Source: Portunus trituberculatus
Taxonomy: Eukaryota; Arthropoda; Malacostraca; Decapoda; Portunidae
Assembly (NCBI RefSeq): GCF_017591435.1
Contig: NC_059256.1
Span: forward strand, 1,260,494 to 1,324,493
Length of the DNA: 64,000 nt
Direction of reading: 5' to 3'
The notes under the pieces were generated by a model. It saw only the letters and a program-made list of their open reading frames with translations. It had not been told where the DNA came from and did no database searches. The position numbers and the translations under genes were made by a program. Shown here piece by piece: positions 45,381 to 55,373 of this stretch (positions are counted from its first letter, which is position 1; each line of letters opens with the position of its first letter).

Positions 45381-46068
45381 TTAAACTCACTACAACACAA
45401 AAAATGCTTAAAATCACACACAAACTGGAAATCATCTCTCTGTCTCTCCTTAAAGTGTTTACAATCTAGAAAAACTCACAAAGACACAGAAACACACTAA
45501 ACTATCTCTTTTTACCTCTGTATAAAGCCTCTGTGGTCTGTTATTGTAAGCAGTGTGTTTGTTGTATACTGGGGTACAAGGTAGAAGGAAGCAGTGTACA
45601 CCTAGTTTTCTACTTGTTGTATTGTGAGGGGTGTGTACTTAGTGTATTGTGGGTTGTAAGACAAAGTAGTAGTAGTTTACACCTAGCCTTGTGTATCTTG
45701 TGAGGGTGTGTACTTTGTTGTATTGTAGTTTACAGGCAGTGTTGTATGTACTGTGTTTGTGTTGTGAGGTGTAAGGAGAGGCAGACACTTGTAGTGTGTG
45801 TATGTGTGTGTGAGTGAGTCCCTTGATCAAATCACTGCCTGGAGTTTCATTAGGCAACTGGTGTTTGTGTAATTGTAAAGTATCTTTTTATCTCTATAAC
45901 CATTAACCAGTGCTGCTTTAATGATATTTTTGACATAATTGTTTTACATGTTAAGTTAGTGTGTCTCTCAAAATATTTTTAGCTACATATATTTACAGTC
46001 TAAAATGTCTGTTTCATTAGATTGAGTAATGTAACAATGTCAATGATGCATATCTGTGCATTGGTTAA

Positions 46069-46273
46069 CCCCTTCAGTACTGGGACACATTTTTACCTTG
46101 AGTTTTGTGTAGGATTAGACAATTTTGTTAACATTAGGAATGGTCTATGAAGGCCAAAAGATTAATAGTGACAGTCTTCTTTATTTTAATCCCCACATAA
46201 GTTTCTGTAGGTGTATAAAATCAGCAAATAGTAAGCAGAATGAATATGGAAAAGGTTTGTGGTACTGAAGGGG
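46069..46273. mobile_element. piggyBac-type MITE, 205 bp (unit 1)
   Basis: It reads CCCCTTCAGTACTGGG...GGTACTGAAGGGG between TTAA sites (46065-46068, 46274-46277). It is the compact form of the element at 4139-5732 and is shared with unit 2, so it was present before the duplication. Confidence 0.88.
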
Positions 46274-47389
46274 TTAAGTGTACCTGTGTGTAATGACTGA
46301 TTCCTTCCAAGGCACCTGTAGATCTGATTTTACTGAGATGTGAAGTTGTGACTAATATATTGTTGTTCACCAGTGTTTCTCTTCTTGCCCAGTGAGCCTT
46401 GAGCCGTGGTGTGGGGGGAAGGATTAGCGTGTCAATACACTACACTATACAATTCATCCTTGGCTTTTTGGTTCAGTGTGTGTGTGTTGTGTTGTGTTGT
46501 GGTGTGTGAACTCCCTGCCTGATTCTGTATTTCAATTCCTATGACGACTTCATTGAAGAGGGAGATCTCAAGACATTTATCCCTTTTTTTGGGCTAACTC
46601 TCTCAGACCTGTAAGGGGACTGGCATCCAGAAATGAGTCTTTTATTTATTGTTTTATGTTTCCCTTGGCCAGTTTTTCCCTGGTACATAAAAAGAGTGAA
46701 GATAACTGGGTGTTCTTTCCTGCCTTCCCTCAAAGTATTCCCTAGACAGTTGTGTAGCTCGCCTTGCAGTCCTTTCAATTTCCAGGAGTCTTGAACAGCA
46801 CACCAGCAAAGATTTTCATAGATTTGTTCCATTACATTCAAGTCAGTGGAATAGTGCAACCTTTTCTGTCCTGAGAGATGGTCTTGTGTCAGTCACTTTC
46901 AGCAAGTCTTCTTGTCAGATGCGGGGAAAATAAAAAGAATTAGGATAGATGGATAGGTAGGTAGATAGATAGATAGAAAGATTCAGATAGATTATAATAT
47001 ATGACAGATAAGATGATGGATATGCATGAGAAAATGTGTATATTCCTGTACTGCTTATCAGTTCTCTGTGGTGTATTGTCAAGAACACACAATCATGAAC
47101 AGAGGCGGTAGAAATAGAGAACAAAAGGAATGTAATAGTCTGCCTCTTAGATGCTACCTCGTTTTTATCTATCCACGGAAGATGCAAACACTCAAGGTAT
47201 GGCCCCGCACAGGTTCTCTAGTGGCTGCCAGGGTGGTTTGTTTTTACTGATCACAGCCATCAACGTAGGGTAGAGGAAAAGCAGTACATATTTCTTTCTG
47301 ACAGCTTATTGATGACTTGACCGTAAGAACTGTGGACAAAGTTCTCACTCAACTTCTGTAATATTAACATTACTCACTGGTATAAAACA

Positions 47390-47525
47390 CTTTCAGAATA
47401 TAGTGGAGGCTTAATACTCGAACATTTAAATAGTCAAACTTTTCAATAGTCGAACGCAAAAGTTCGACTCAATACTTAAAAAAATACCTAATGGTCGAAC
47501 GTCCGTCCACGTGGCTGTAAACAAA
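47390..47525. repeat. Possible pogo-like terminus
   Basis: ATAGTGGAGGCTTAATACTCGAAC followed by repeated AGTCGAAC motifs resembles the end of a Tigger-like MITE. A partner end is not visible. The same sequence is in unit 2 at 62.80-62.93 kb. Confidence 0.35.
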
Positions 47526-47558
47526 AAAAGCCTCATCCTTCCCGCCCCCCCATGCACC

Positions 47559-48081
47559 CAGTGCTTCCATTTTAGGGTAAAATACCCAAAACTAGGGTAA
47601 TTAGACCCTTCTTAGGGTAATGCATAAACTAGGGTAATTTTAGGGTAATCTGCCGTCCTATGGATAGGTGTGCTTGGAATGGTGCCAATCTGGTGGCAGG
47701 CTGGTTCTCTTTCATGTTCGATTCATGTACACAATCATCCCCGTGACTTGTATCATCCCTTCACCCCATCCCCTTTCTCCCCAGTCTCCACTCACTTGTC
47801 TACTACGCGTACACGTTTTGGACCTTCGGACGGTTAGAATAATAGATCACAGTTCACACACACAGAGTCAGTCACTTGCGAGGACGAGTCCACACACAGC
47901 AGCCACAGTAGTGGCTGTAGTGTGTAGTCCTGTGTGTGTGTTTGGGGGTGGGGGGGGCAATATTTAAACTTATGTATGATAAAAGTGCATTATTAATCAA
48001 CAATTAATGGGCAACTTCGACAATCTAGGGTAAAATTGACAAAAATCTAGGGTAAGATTTCATCAACTCATGAAAGCACTG
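47559..48081. mobile_element. hAT-like MITE, ~523 bp (unit 1)
   Basis: Ends CAGTGCTTCC and GGAAGCACTG-like (GAAAGCACTG) are inverted, and both sides carry CTAGGGTAA motifs. Imperfect direct repeats CCCATGCAC and CCCACGCAC flank it. The interior has no transposase. The unit 2 copy is 62960-63480. Confidence 0.6.
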
Positions 48082-48374
48082 CCCACGCACCCCACAGTCC
48101 ACCGCAGCCAGTTGATCCTTCGCTGTCGTAAGAATAACATTGTCTTGTGCTTTCATCCTTCCCGCCGCCCCACGCACCCCACCAGTCCACCGCAGCCAGT
48201 TGATCCTTCGCTGATTGATTAATTGATTGATACATTTATTGTTGAATTAATAAATAATTACAACAAAGGAGGAGGATGGGCCTTGCCACCCACCCCCTGG
48301 GCAAGGACTTAAGGTTAAAGTATCACAAAAATAACTCTGGACAGTATACACAGCAAGAATACAAGTATTTCATC

Positions 48375-49671
48375 CTACAGTCTGGGAGCAAACTGAGGAT
48401 ATTCCCTGAGGGTGGCAGAGTCTAGGAGATGGTCAATGAGGCTGTACAAGTCATGCTGACCTTGTGGCCTAAATTTAGCAATGAGAGGACATTCCATGAT
48501 ATAGTGATGCAGAGTGTATCCCCTTGGTGCAGTACACAGCACACAGCACACACCAGGAGAAGCACTGACTTCCCAAAAGTATTTGTAGCCTAATCTGAGC
48601 CTCATTGCCACCCTGTCATGTGATGCAGTGTGTCTCCCGTAGGTGTAAGCACAGCTCTGGGAGACACGTGCATAGTGAAGACTAGTGCCACAGTGCCACT
48701 GCCACTATGGCAACAAAGCTCCAACTGATCACTAATGCTACTTTGTACAAAGTCCTTAATGCTACTCTTAACATAACCCAGAGTGTGCTCAGTGCCAGGG
48801 TTCACTGTGTCATCTTGTAGGGCACACTGAGCAAGGTGGCCTGCTTTTTCATTTAGCGGGACACCCACATGAGAGGGTATCCAGATGAAATGGACCATGG
48901 CACCAGCACCTTCTAGGGCGTGGATGAGATCAAGACACTTATTAACTAGATCACAGTCCATGGTGGGGGAGGTGGATTGAAGGGCGTACAATGCAGCCTG
49001 ACTGTCAATAAAGAAATATACATTCTTATGAAGAGGCGCCACAATGTGGAGCGCCTCCAGAACAGCATACAGTTCTGCTCTAGTGGAAGACATGGGTGGA
49101 GGGAGCCGCCTGGAAACCTCAGTGTCAGTGTAGAGACTGGCAGAGATGTAGTCACGGCTGAACAGTCCACATCCAGACCTGCTGCCATTGACTCACCCAT
49201 CACAATAAACATGAATAGCCTCAACGTGTGGGGACTTTGACAATTTAGTCATGAACATGTCTTGCAGCACATGAGGGAGCAAGTCCCTCTTGGGCTGATG
49301 CAGATTGATTGATTGATTGATTGATTGATAACTTTATTGTTGTAATGTGTATGAGAGTGACTATCAACACTGACACGGTGAGGGTTCCAGGCGGGTTGCA
49401 GCGGTGACATAACAACGTTAATACAAGCCTCAGCTACACCTACACTTGTCAGTACTCCCAAGATCTTCCTGAGGTATGGTGTTGTAGGAGTGCGAGGATC
49501 ATGATACAGGGGGGTCAGTGATCCCTTTAGAGAGTCAGAGCCCGTGCATAGCATCCGACTAATTGTGCAACAAGTAATTTCCTGTACCCTACACATAATA
49601 CTCGGCAGGTGCAGTTCAGCTCTGAGGACTTCAATCCGTGCAGTCCTGGGGCATCCCAAGATTATCCGCAT
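48375..49671 (-). pseudogene. LINE X RNase H and C-terminus (copy 2)
   Basis: RNase H motifs match copy 1: STRAELYAVLEALH, FIDSQAALYAL, IWIPSHVGVPLNEKAG. The terminal CVLCTAPRGYTLHHYIMEC has His changed within the repeat but keeps C-x2-C-x8-H-x4-C spacing. A short insertion at about 48690 (GCCACAGTGCCACTGCC) shifts the frame before the C-terminal part (48375-48611). The 49303-49330 (TGAT)n block and further frame changes separate it from the RT. Confidence 0.82.
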
Positions 49672-49780
49672 GGCTTCATTCTGTACAAGCTCCAGAGGAT
49701 GGAGTTGAGTGGCACTGACACTGTATTAAAACAGGGGCGGCATAATCAATAAGGGACCGTATGACAGATATATATAGGGC

Positions 49781-50827
49781 CTATCTTAGGATTGGAATGC
49801 CCGCCCCCAGGGCCCTGTTGGCTAGCAGCCGAAGTGGTGCTAGCCGTGGCAGACAGAGGTCTGGAACATAGTGGACGGCTTGAAGAGACTTCCTAGAGGT
49901 CATCTGAACACCCAGGTACTTGTGTATGTGAACTCTAGGGATGGGGATGTTATTTACAGTGGGCAGCCGAGAGACCTTCCCTTTAGCTTGAAATTTTGTT
50001 TTACATTCATTAATCACTAGTCCCATTTGGACACACAACACTGCCAGTTGTGACAAAGCAACCTGGAGAATCCTGGCTGTGGGGCATTGGAGGAGTATGT
50101 CATCAGCATAGATGAGAACCTGGGTGCCCTGCGGAAAGGAACAGCATGCAATTTTGTCCATTAAAACATTGAAAAGCATTGCACTATGGACTCCACCCTG
50201 TGGTGTTCCAAGTTCAAAAACTTCCTCAGAGGAGACTGCACCTTGAAACCAAACCTGTGCTGTTCTATTGTACAAATAGTCCCTGATCCATCCTAATAAT
50301 CTACCTTTGACACCTTTGAGAATGAGTTCCTCCATAATAACATCTTTGTTGGCCCTGTCAAAAGTACCCTTGAGATCAACGAAAGCTCTGCAGGTAGCAT
50401 CCTTATTTATAAGACACTCAACAAAACAATGACTAGTAGAGTGACCTTTTAGGAAGCCATGTACATTGCCGGAGAGTACATGGCCCACCTTGTATATAAG
50501 CCTGTTCAATATTACCCATTCCATCATCTTACACAGACACCTGGTGAGAGAAATAGGGCGAAAAGTGCCATCACCTTTGGGTATTGGGATGACGATGACT
50601 GTTTTCCAAGAGCGGGGAAGCTTGCCTGCAGTGAAAGACATGTTAAATAAATCCAAGATAGGGTTGTCTACCTTTACCTCCAGGAGAGCATTGAGCATAT
50701 TATAGGTGATGCCATCCTTGCCAGGAGCTGTTGACTTGCCCAACTTGACTGCCGAGAGGAGTTCGTCATGCGTGATAGGCACACAGGTGTCGTCCAGCAG
50801 AGGAACACTGTGGCAAAGCAACTCCAT
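49781..50827 (-). CDS. LINE X reverse transcriptase domain, 348 codons, uninterrupted
   Basis: This is the longest intact enzyme-type frame in the window. It holds APGKDG (34-39), WKTVIVIPIPKGDG (74-87), FRPISLT, the motif A Asp at 151 (FVDLKGTFDRAN), LGTPQGGVHSAMLFN (206-220, motif B), LIYADDILLQ (motif C, YADD at 240-243) and HKYLGVQM. A change from the usual AFD to GTFD follows motif A. As part of a full protein it would copy LINE RNA at the nicked target. The first Met is internal to the real ORF2; the linker lies in another frame upstream and RNase H is frameshifted downstream, so the copy is probably inactive. Confidence 0.85.
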   Translation of the reverse strand: MELLCHSVPLLDDTCVPITHDELLSAVKLGKSTAPGKDGITYNMLNALLEVKVDNPILDLFNMSFTAGKLPRSWKTVIVIPIPKGDGTFRPISLTRCLCKMMEWVILNRLIYKVGHVLSGNVHGFLKGHSTSHCFVECLINKDATCRAFVDLKGTFDRANKDVIMEELILKGVKGRLLGWIRDYLYNRTAQVWFQGAVSSEEVFELGTPQGGVHSAMLFNVLMDKIACCSFPQGTQVLIYADDILLQCPTARILQVALSQLAVLCVQMGLVINECKTKFQAKGKVSRLPTVNNIPIPRVHIHKYLGVQMTSRKSLQAVHYVPDLCLPRLAPLRLLANRALGAGIPILR

Positions 50828-50830
50828 CCT

Positions 50831-51325
50831 TCATGGTCTTTGCTGATCAAGCGCCTCCTGGTATTCCACAGGAAGGCCAGAGAAGGATGAGGCTTCCTTC
50901 CACTGCAAGATGAGTTCTCTTGCCCTGCCTGCAGGATCAGGGTCACACACCTGCCGTCTGGACTTGCCCCAGACGCTGTTGACATGGTGCCATACCTCCT
51001 GGAGGGACCGGCTCCTGTGCACCTTGTCCAGGAAGGAGACCCAGTACTTCTTCCTTTCCTGCTGCCGCAGATCCGTGAGGTGTCGACCCACGGCAACCAT
51101 GGCATCCCGTGACTCTGTGTCTGCTGGGTTGAGCTGCCAACATCTCTGGTAAGCAGCGAGCGTCTGTTGGCAGTTCAGTATGACAGGGTCAGTAGCGTAA
51201 GTCCTGCGGCGTGGAGCATGGGCCCTTGCTGGAACCCTTGGAGTCGCAATGAATCCCTCGATGGTGTGAAGGAGTCCGTCGTACAGTGCCTCTGCATCAG
51301 TAACGGAGATAGCAGAGGTTTTAGG
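50831..51325 (-). pseudogene. LINE X endonuclease-RT linker
   Basis: The frame includes MVAVGRHLTDLRQQERKKYW, VSFLDKVHRSRSLQEVWHHV and ARELILQWKEASSF, and reads back to about 51325 in the same frame. A stop after DQQRP separates it from the RT frame. This matches the Trp- and basic-rich linker between endonuclease and RT in I-type LINEs. The endonuclease itself is lost by truncation. Confidence 0.65.
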
Positions 51326-51773
51326 CTGCGATCCAGAACAGATAGAAAGAATTGATAATCAGTGGCGCAACTTAACAATAGTGAAGTGGCAGGAAACTTC
51401 ATCAACCGTAAAATTTTGGATTGAGGTGTATTCCTACAAAGACGCTTCTGGGATAAATCTTTACCTTGACCTCTGTGAACTAGCCATCAGTGTACGATCA
51501 TTGCCACATTCCAATGCAGAGGTTGAAAAACTTTTCAGCCAAATGAACATTATTAGGTCAAAGCTCAGAAATAGACTTAATATTCGCTCAGTGAATGCGA
51601 TCTTGGCAGTGAAAAGTGGCCTGCGAAGGCTTGGAAAAACATGCAACATGGAAACTATTAAGAAAATCGGCACAATGGCAGCGTATGAATCAAAGACAAG
51701 TGAAGCTGGCTCAAGTTCATCATCAACAGCAAGTTCGGCGGAAAAAAAACTGACGAGGAGGAGGATGACTTAG
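51326..51773 (+). pseudogene. hAT transposase C-terminal dimerisation region
   Basis: The plus-strand frame runs from EQIERIDNQWRNL through WIEVYSYKDASG to LAISVRSLPHSNAEVEKLFS and then IIRSKLRNRLNIRSVNAILA. It ends in a Ser-rich, basic tail. LPHSNAxVEKxFS...KxRNRL is the conserved hAT C-terminal block that holds transposase subunits together. The upstream catalytic part is missing because LINE X abuts at about 51325. Codon continuity is good, so the loss is recent or selection was recent. A host gene domesticated from hAT cannot be excluded. Confidence 0.75.
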
Positions 51774-52073
51774 TCTTTGCTCTGTACTAATTGGTTACCT
51801 GGTAAGTATACTACCTATACTGTTTATAGCTATCATTGTTTCTTCTCCTACTCTCGTCTGGGCAGGGAATGACATTTTAGTGGACATTTTTTTGTTTCTT
51901 TTTGGTCATGGTAAAAAAAGAATATGCAATCAGTATGGAAATTTAGAACATTAAGATACTGCTTAACATCTTTTGGCGGATTTTGTGGCGAATTTTCTTG
52001 GGTACATAGCAGATTTTAGCGGATTTTGAAAGCCATCCCGGCAGATCTTGGTCACTCACAGTTGGCAACACTG
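51774..52073 (+). mobile_element. hAT element 3' region and right terminus
   Basis: After the transposase stop, AT-rich sequence ends in CAGTTGGCAACACTG at 52059-52073. Its inverse, CAGTGTTGCCAAC, is a common hAT terminal repeat. The left terminus is not found. Confidence 0.6.
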
Positions 52074-52589
52074 TGTTTAGGAGATATATAGAAACAGACT
52101 GTGTGAGGAGTGAGAGAGGAGTTAGGCAAGGATGTATTTTGCCACCAACCCTTTTCAGCCTGTACACAGAGGAGTTAGCAGCAAGAATGAGAAGGATGAA
52201 TGCAGGAGTGAGTGTGGGGAATGATAAGATAGGCGTGCTTCTTTATGCAGATGACGTAGTGGTTATGAGTGAGTCAGCAGAGGAGCTGCAAAGCCTGCTG
52301 GATGTGGTTGATGGGTATGGAAGAGATTTTGGAGTTAGGTTTAGTAGTGAGAAGAGTAAGGTGATGATTGTGAATAGGTCGGAGGATGAATGTAATGCAG
52401 CATGGAGGTTTGGAGAGAATGAGTTGAAGCAGGCACAACAATACAAGTACTTAGGGATGTGGATGACTCCAAATGGGTGTGAAAAGTCAAAGAATGAAAA
52501 GATAAGCTTGGTGAACCAGTGGGTGGGGTGTTTCTGGAGAGAATGTGGCGTGCCAGATGTACAGACGGTTAGAGCAAAGGACCCTGTTT

Positions 52590-52637
<48 letters not shown>

Positions 52638-53468
52638 CGTCTACAGGAGCTGCCGATCCAAAGGTCCGGCTCAGGAGTGATCCCGACTCCCGAGTGGCCT
52701 GTAGTATCAAGATCAAGATCAAGATCACTCTACTATCTCGCCGCCAACTTAATATGTGAAAGCGACCCTAAAGTATAAGGCTAGGTTAGAACGAATGAAT
52801 GATGCAAGGATAGTGAGAAAAGTGTTTCTGTGGAATGTCAGGAGTAGCAAGTGGGGGAAGAGGTGTGTCAGGCTGGTAGCAAAGAGTGGGTTAGTAAGTA
52901 GTTGGGTTTTCAACAGGTAGAAGGAAGACATTTAGAGAGAGACTGGAGTATGATTGTTAGAAATGGAGAAGGTAGAGAATGGGATGTAAGGAAGTGGAAG
53001 AGTGAGATAGACAGAGTAGTGAAAGGTGTGGGACTGGATGACTGGAGAAATAGGATGGAGCAAAAGAGTACCTTGGTATGGTATAGAGAGAAAGAGGCCC
53101 CAATGTATGAAAAGTGGTATGACGGAAGCCTGGGTGGTGATCTTCTCTTCCGAGCTAGGGCACAGTGCATGGATGTGAATGCAAGGAATTATAGATGGTC
53201 AGAGTCCCGCAGCAAAGTGTGCCAGATGTGTGACTTGGGAGAGGATGAGACAGTGGAACATGTGGTGGTGGAGTGTGTGAAGTATGCCAGAGACAGGTAT
53301 GAGATGATGCAAGTGGTGCTGAGGGAGCTGGGGCATGACAGAGTGGAGATGACAGGAAGGGAATGGATGGTGTTGCTGCTGGGACTGTGTGGGGAGACGA
53401 ATGAAAGGATGATTGAGGCTGTGAAAGAGTTCCTGGAGAGAATGTGGCGTGCCAGATGCAGGAACTAG
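52074..53468 (+). pseudogene. LINE Y reverse transcriptase (L1/RTE-like), interrupted
   Basis: The first part (52073-52590) has RGVRQGCILPPTLFSLYTEE (motif B region), VLLYADDVVVMSES (motif C), VRFSSEKSKVMIVNR and QYKYLGMWM. The second part (52757-53468) has ERMNDARIVRKVFLWN, a basic thumb-like stretch and a C-terminal CQMCDLGEDETVEHVVVEC, a C-x2-C...H...C motif, ending MWRARCRN. Between them, 52590-52752 is an insertion beginning with poly-T. The N-terminal part of the RT and the endonuclease are missing. The clade is uncertain from this fragment. It is inactive. Confidence 0.75.
52590..52752. mobile_element. Insertion with poly-T and ATCAAG repeats
   Basis: About 45 T are followed by CTACAGGAGCTGCCGATCC, a variable 40 bp, then ATCAAGATCAAGATCAAGAT and CTCGCCGCCAACTT. 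The same head and tail occur at 53525-53660. It behaves like a short mobile repeat, SINE or LINE tail, inside the LINE Y RT. The preceding 20 bp (GAGAATGTGGCGTGCCAGATG, 52540-52560) also occurs at the LINE Y stop (53441). Confidence 0.6.
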
Positions 53469-53524
53469 TGGTGTGAAAGATGGTGATTGCCCTCTTTGTT
53501 GTCTGGTGTTCTTTATGTTCCCTA

Positions 53525-53660
53525 CAGGAGCTGCCGATACAAAGGCCTGACCCAGAAGAAATTCTGCGTCACCTGTACCATCAAGATCAAGATCAAGATC
53601 AAGGCCTGTAGTATCAAGATCAAGATCAAGATCACTCTACTATCTCGCCGCCAACTTAAG
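53525..53660. repeat. Second copy of the ATCAAG-repeat element, with doubled repeat block
   Basis: CTACAGGAGCTGCCGATAC begins the unit. ATCAAGATCAAG blocks occur twice (53580-53606 and 53612-53632), and it ends CTCGCCGCCAACTT. It lies just after the LINE Y stop codon. Confidence 0.7.
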
Positions 53661-54212
53661 CCTACACAGGTACGTGGCAGGCCTACTGTTGTTACTGTTA
53701 GCCTTAGATATAGTGGTGGTGGTGGTGGTGGTGTGCCTGTGTCTAACCAAAGCTTCACGCCGCTAAACTCTGCCTTCCCCAACAAGACAACATTACTTGG
53801 CAGGTTAGATAGAAGACAATATTTCTTTAGTCATAGGGTGGTACACTTCTGGAATGCATTGCCAGAGACGGTTGTAAATACCACTAGTTTGACAATGTTT
53901 AAAAACAGATTAGATAAGCACTTAGATTTATTAGATTTATAATTATGTATAGCGCTGCATGAGAGTTTTTATAAGAAATTTACTATAGTTAAACAAGACA
54001 TGATCCCATGTATGGGGATCACAGATTGTAGAGGAATTCGCTGCAGGACTTAGCCCTGTTAATGGGCCAAATATTTAGAATTAGTATATAATGTATTGTG
54101 TACTTGTAAGTGTATCTTTAAGTACTGATGACGAGGCCGCTGTGCGACTGATACAGGATAACCTAGATGGCCCTTTGTTATCCTATTATTTATGTTATGT
54201 TATGTTAGGTTA
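53661..54212 (+). mobile_element. CR1/L2-like LINE 3' end
   Basis: A plus-strand C-terminal peptide (53747-53942: NQSFTPLNSAFPNKTTLLGR, FFSHRVVHFWNALPETVV, FKNRLDKHLDLL) is followed by a 250-bp 3' UTR ending TAACCTAGATGGCCC...TTATGTTATGTTATG. FxxRVVxxWNxLPxxVV...FKxxLD is the standard CR1/L2 RT end. Only the last 60 codons are present, i.e. a strongly 5'-truncated insertion. Confidence 0.8.
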
Positions 54213-54868
54213 ACATGACCTAACTTAACCAAACCAAACCTAACGTAACTTAGGTAAAAGTACAGAACCACTGCTACCCACCTTTCCTCTCCCCTCCCCC
54301 TCCTCCCCCACAACAAGCTTGGGGGACTGTGGGGAATCGGGGGTTTTGGGTTGGGGGAGCCAAAAGAGGCGAGATATGGCGTTCCAAAAAAAAAAAAAAA
54401 AAAACCCCAACCCAACCCAACCCAACCCAACCTAACTCCTTCTCAGTGTGCTCCGTGAAGCAAAACGTAAACAACAACTGTGGACTTATATTCTGGTAGG
54501 TAGGTAGAATGTTTACTTTATTACTGTGGACATAATAAGGTGGAGCACTCACCAAAACTCTCACTGACGGTAAACACGTTACATATACTGCACTGTGCTG
54601 TACATATTATACAGATCAGCGTGGAGCAGTGATTCTACAGAAGAACCTTAACTTAACCTAACCTAACCAAAACCTAACCCAAGCCAACCCATCCTAACCT
54701 CACTGCAATGGCTAAGATATGCACAGGAAGTCATTACCTTATTGGAATGTAAGAAGTGGCCGTGCACCTCCAAGTCTTTTCTCTGAGTGTGCAGGGTTTG
54801 TGGCACTTGGGGCACTCCACCGCACTAGGAAAAACACCGTGCTCCCTTAGGAACTGTGAGCTTTTTTT
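54213..54868 (-). mobile_element. Merlin-like element fragment, copy 2
   Basis: This shares with 16.5-17.34 kb the GACTGTGGGGAATCGGGG stretch (54324), the CCTAACC-rich tract (54650-54700) and the zinc-ribbon exon. C/T-rich and poly-A segments (54385-54425) fill the rest. It ends at 54868, exactly where unit 2 of the segmental duplication starts. Confidence 0.55.
54734..54868 (-). pseudogene. Merlin-like zinc-ribbon exon, copy 2
   Basis: The minus-strand peptide FLREHGVFPSAVECPKCHKP with CTLREKTWRC differs from the 17.2-kb copy by one residue (His for Gln) in the visible part. The same splice donor, AATAAG/GTAATGAC, ends it. Upstream coding sequence is lost at 54868. Conservation of the peptide and splice site suggests recent spread of the same element. 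Confidence 0.55.
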
Positions 54869-54918
54869 GTCTTTTTCAGTACACTCTGGGACTCCCTGCC
54901 TGCTTCTGTGTTTCCACC

Positions 54919-55262
54919 TTCCTGGGACTTGAACTCTTTCAAGAGAATGGTTCCAACACATTTATCCTCTCAAGTTAAATTTTTCTCTATGGACTAGCAC
55001 TCAAGTGGGCTTTTTTTTCTCCAGAGAATTGCTGTTGACTGTGTCCAGTGTCCAGTGGCTCTCGGTGTCCTCACCGTCACTTGTTGCAGGTTCCTGGGAC
55101 TTGAACTCTTTCAAGAGAATGGTTCCAACACATTTATCCTCTCAAGTTAAATTTTTCTCTTTGTCATGCATCTATGGACTGGCACTCAAGTGGGCCTTTT
55201 TTTCTCCCGAGAATTACTGTTGGCTGTGTCCAGTGTCCAGTGGCTCTCAGTGTCCTCACCGT
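54919..55262. repeat. 172-bp tandem duplication upstream of the second zinc-finger copy
   Basis: TTCCTGGGACTTGAACTCTT starts at 54919 and again at 55091. The duplicated part includes a splice-acceptor-like TTGTTGCAG, so two candidate acceptors (about 55089 and 55277) precede the gene. Unit 1 has one. Confidence 0.9.
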
Positions 55263-55373
55263 CACTGTTGTTGCAGGTGTCCAGGCCGGGTGCCCTGCTG
55301 GGCTCTGACGTGGCTCCATCTGGTCGGCTGCCCAGAGGGTTCCTGCAGTGGAGGGGTGAGGCCGGGCAGCAGC

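Larger units (their letters stand above)
41683..48600. repeat. Segmental duplication, unit 1
   Basis: Sequence from about 41683 matches unit 2 starting at 54875: the LINE remnant, zinc-finger gene, 3' flank to 43.8 kb, and then 45.53-48.6 kb matching 60.6-64.0 kb. Private differences are a SINE at 42961, a 1.3-kb piggyBac element at 44074, and the lack of the LINE found at 57.3 kb in unit 2. The unit 1 stretch 43.86-45.53 kb has no counterpart. A 46505-46620 piece, NSLPDSVFQF-like, is another LINE 3' remnant. Confidence 0.9.
48213..51325 (-). mobile_element. LINE X copy 2, 5'-truncated, inserted in a hAT element
   Basis: The 3' tail (GATT)n-type is at 48213-48235 and the 3' UTR is shared with copies at 6.4 and 63.7 kb. 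Upstream come RNase H, a tail-like (TGAT)n block, an intact RT frame and the linker after the endonuclease. The element stops near 51325, where plus-strand hAT transposase sequence begins. This is typical 5' truncation of a LINE. Confidence 0.85.
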
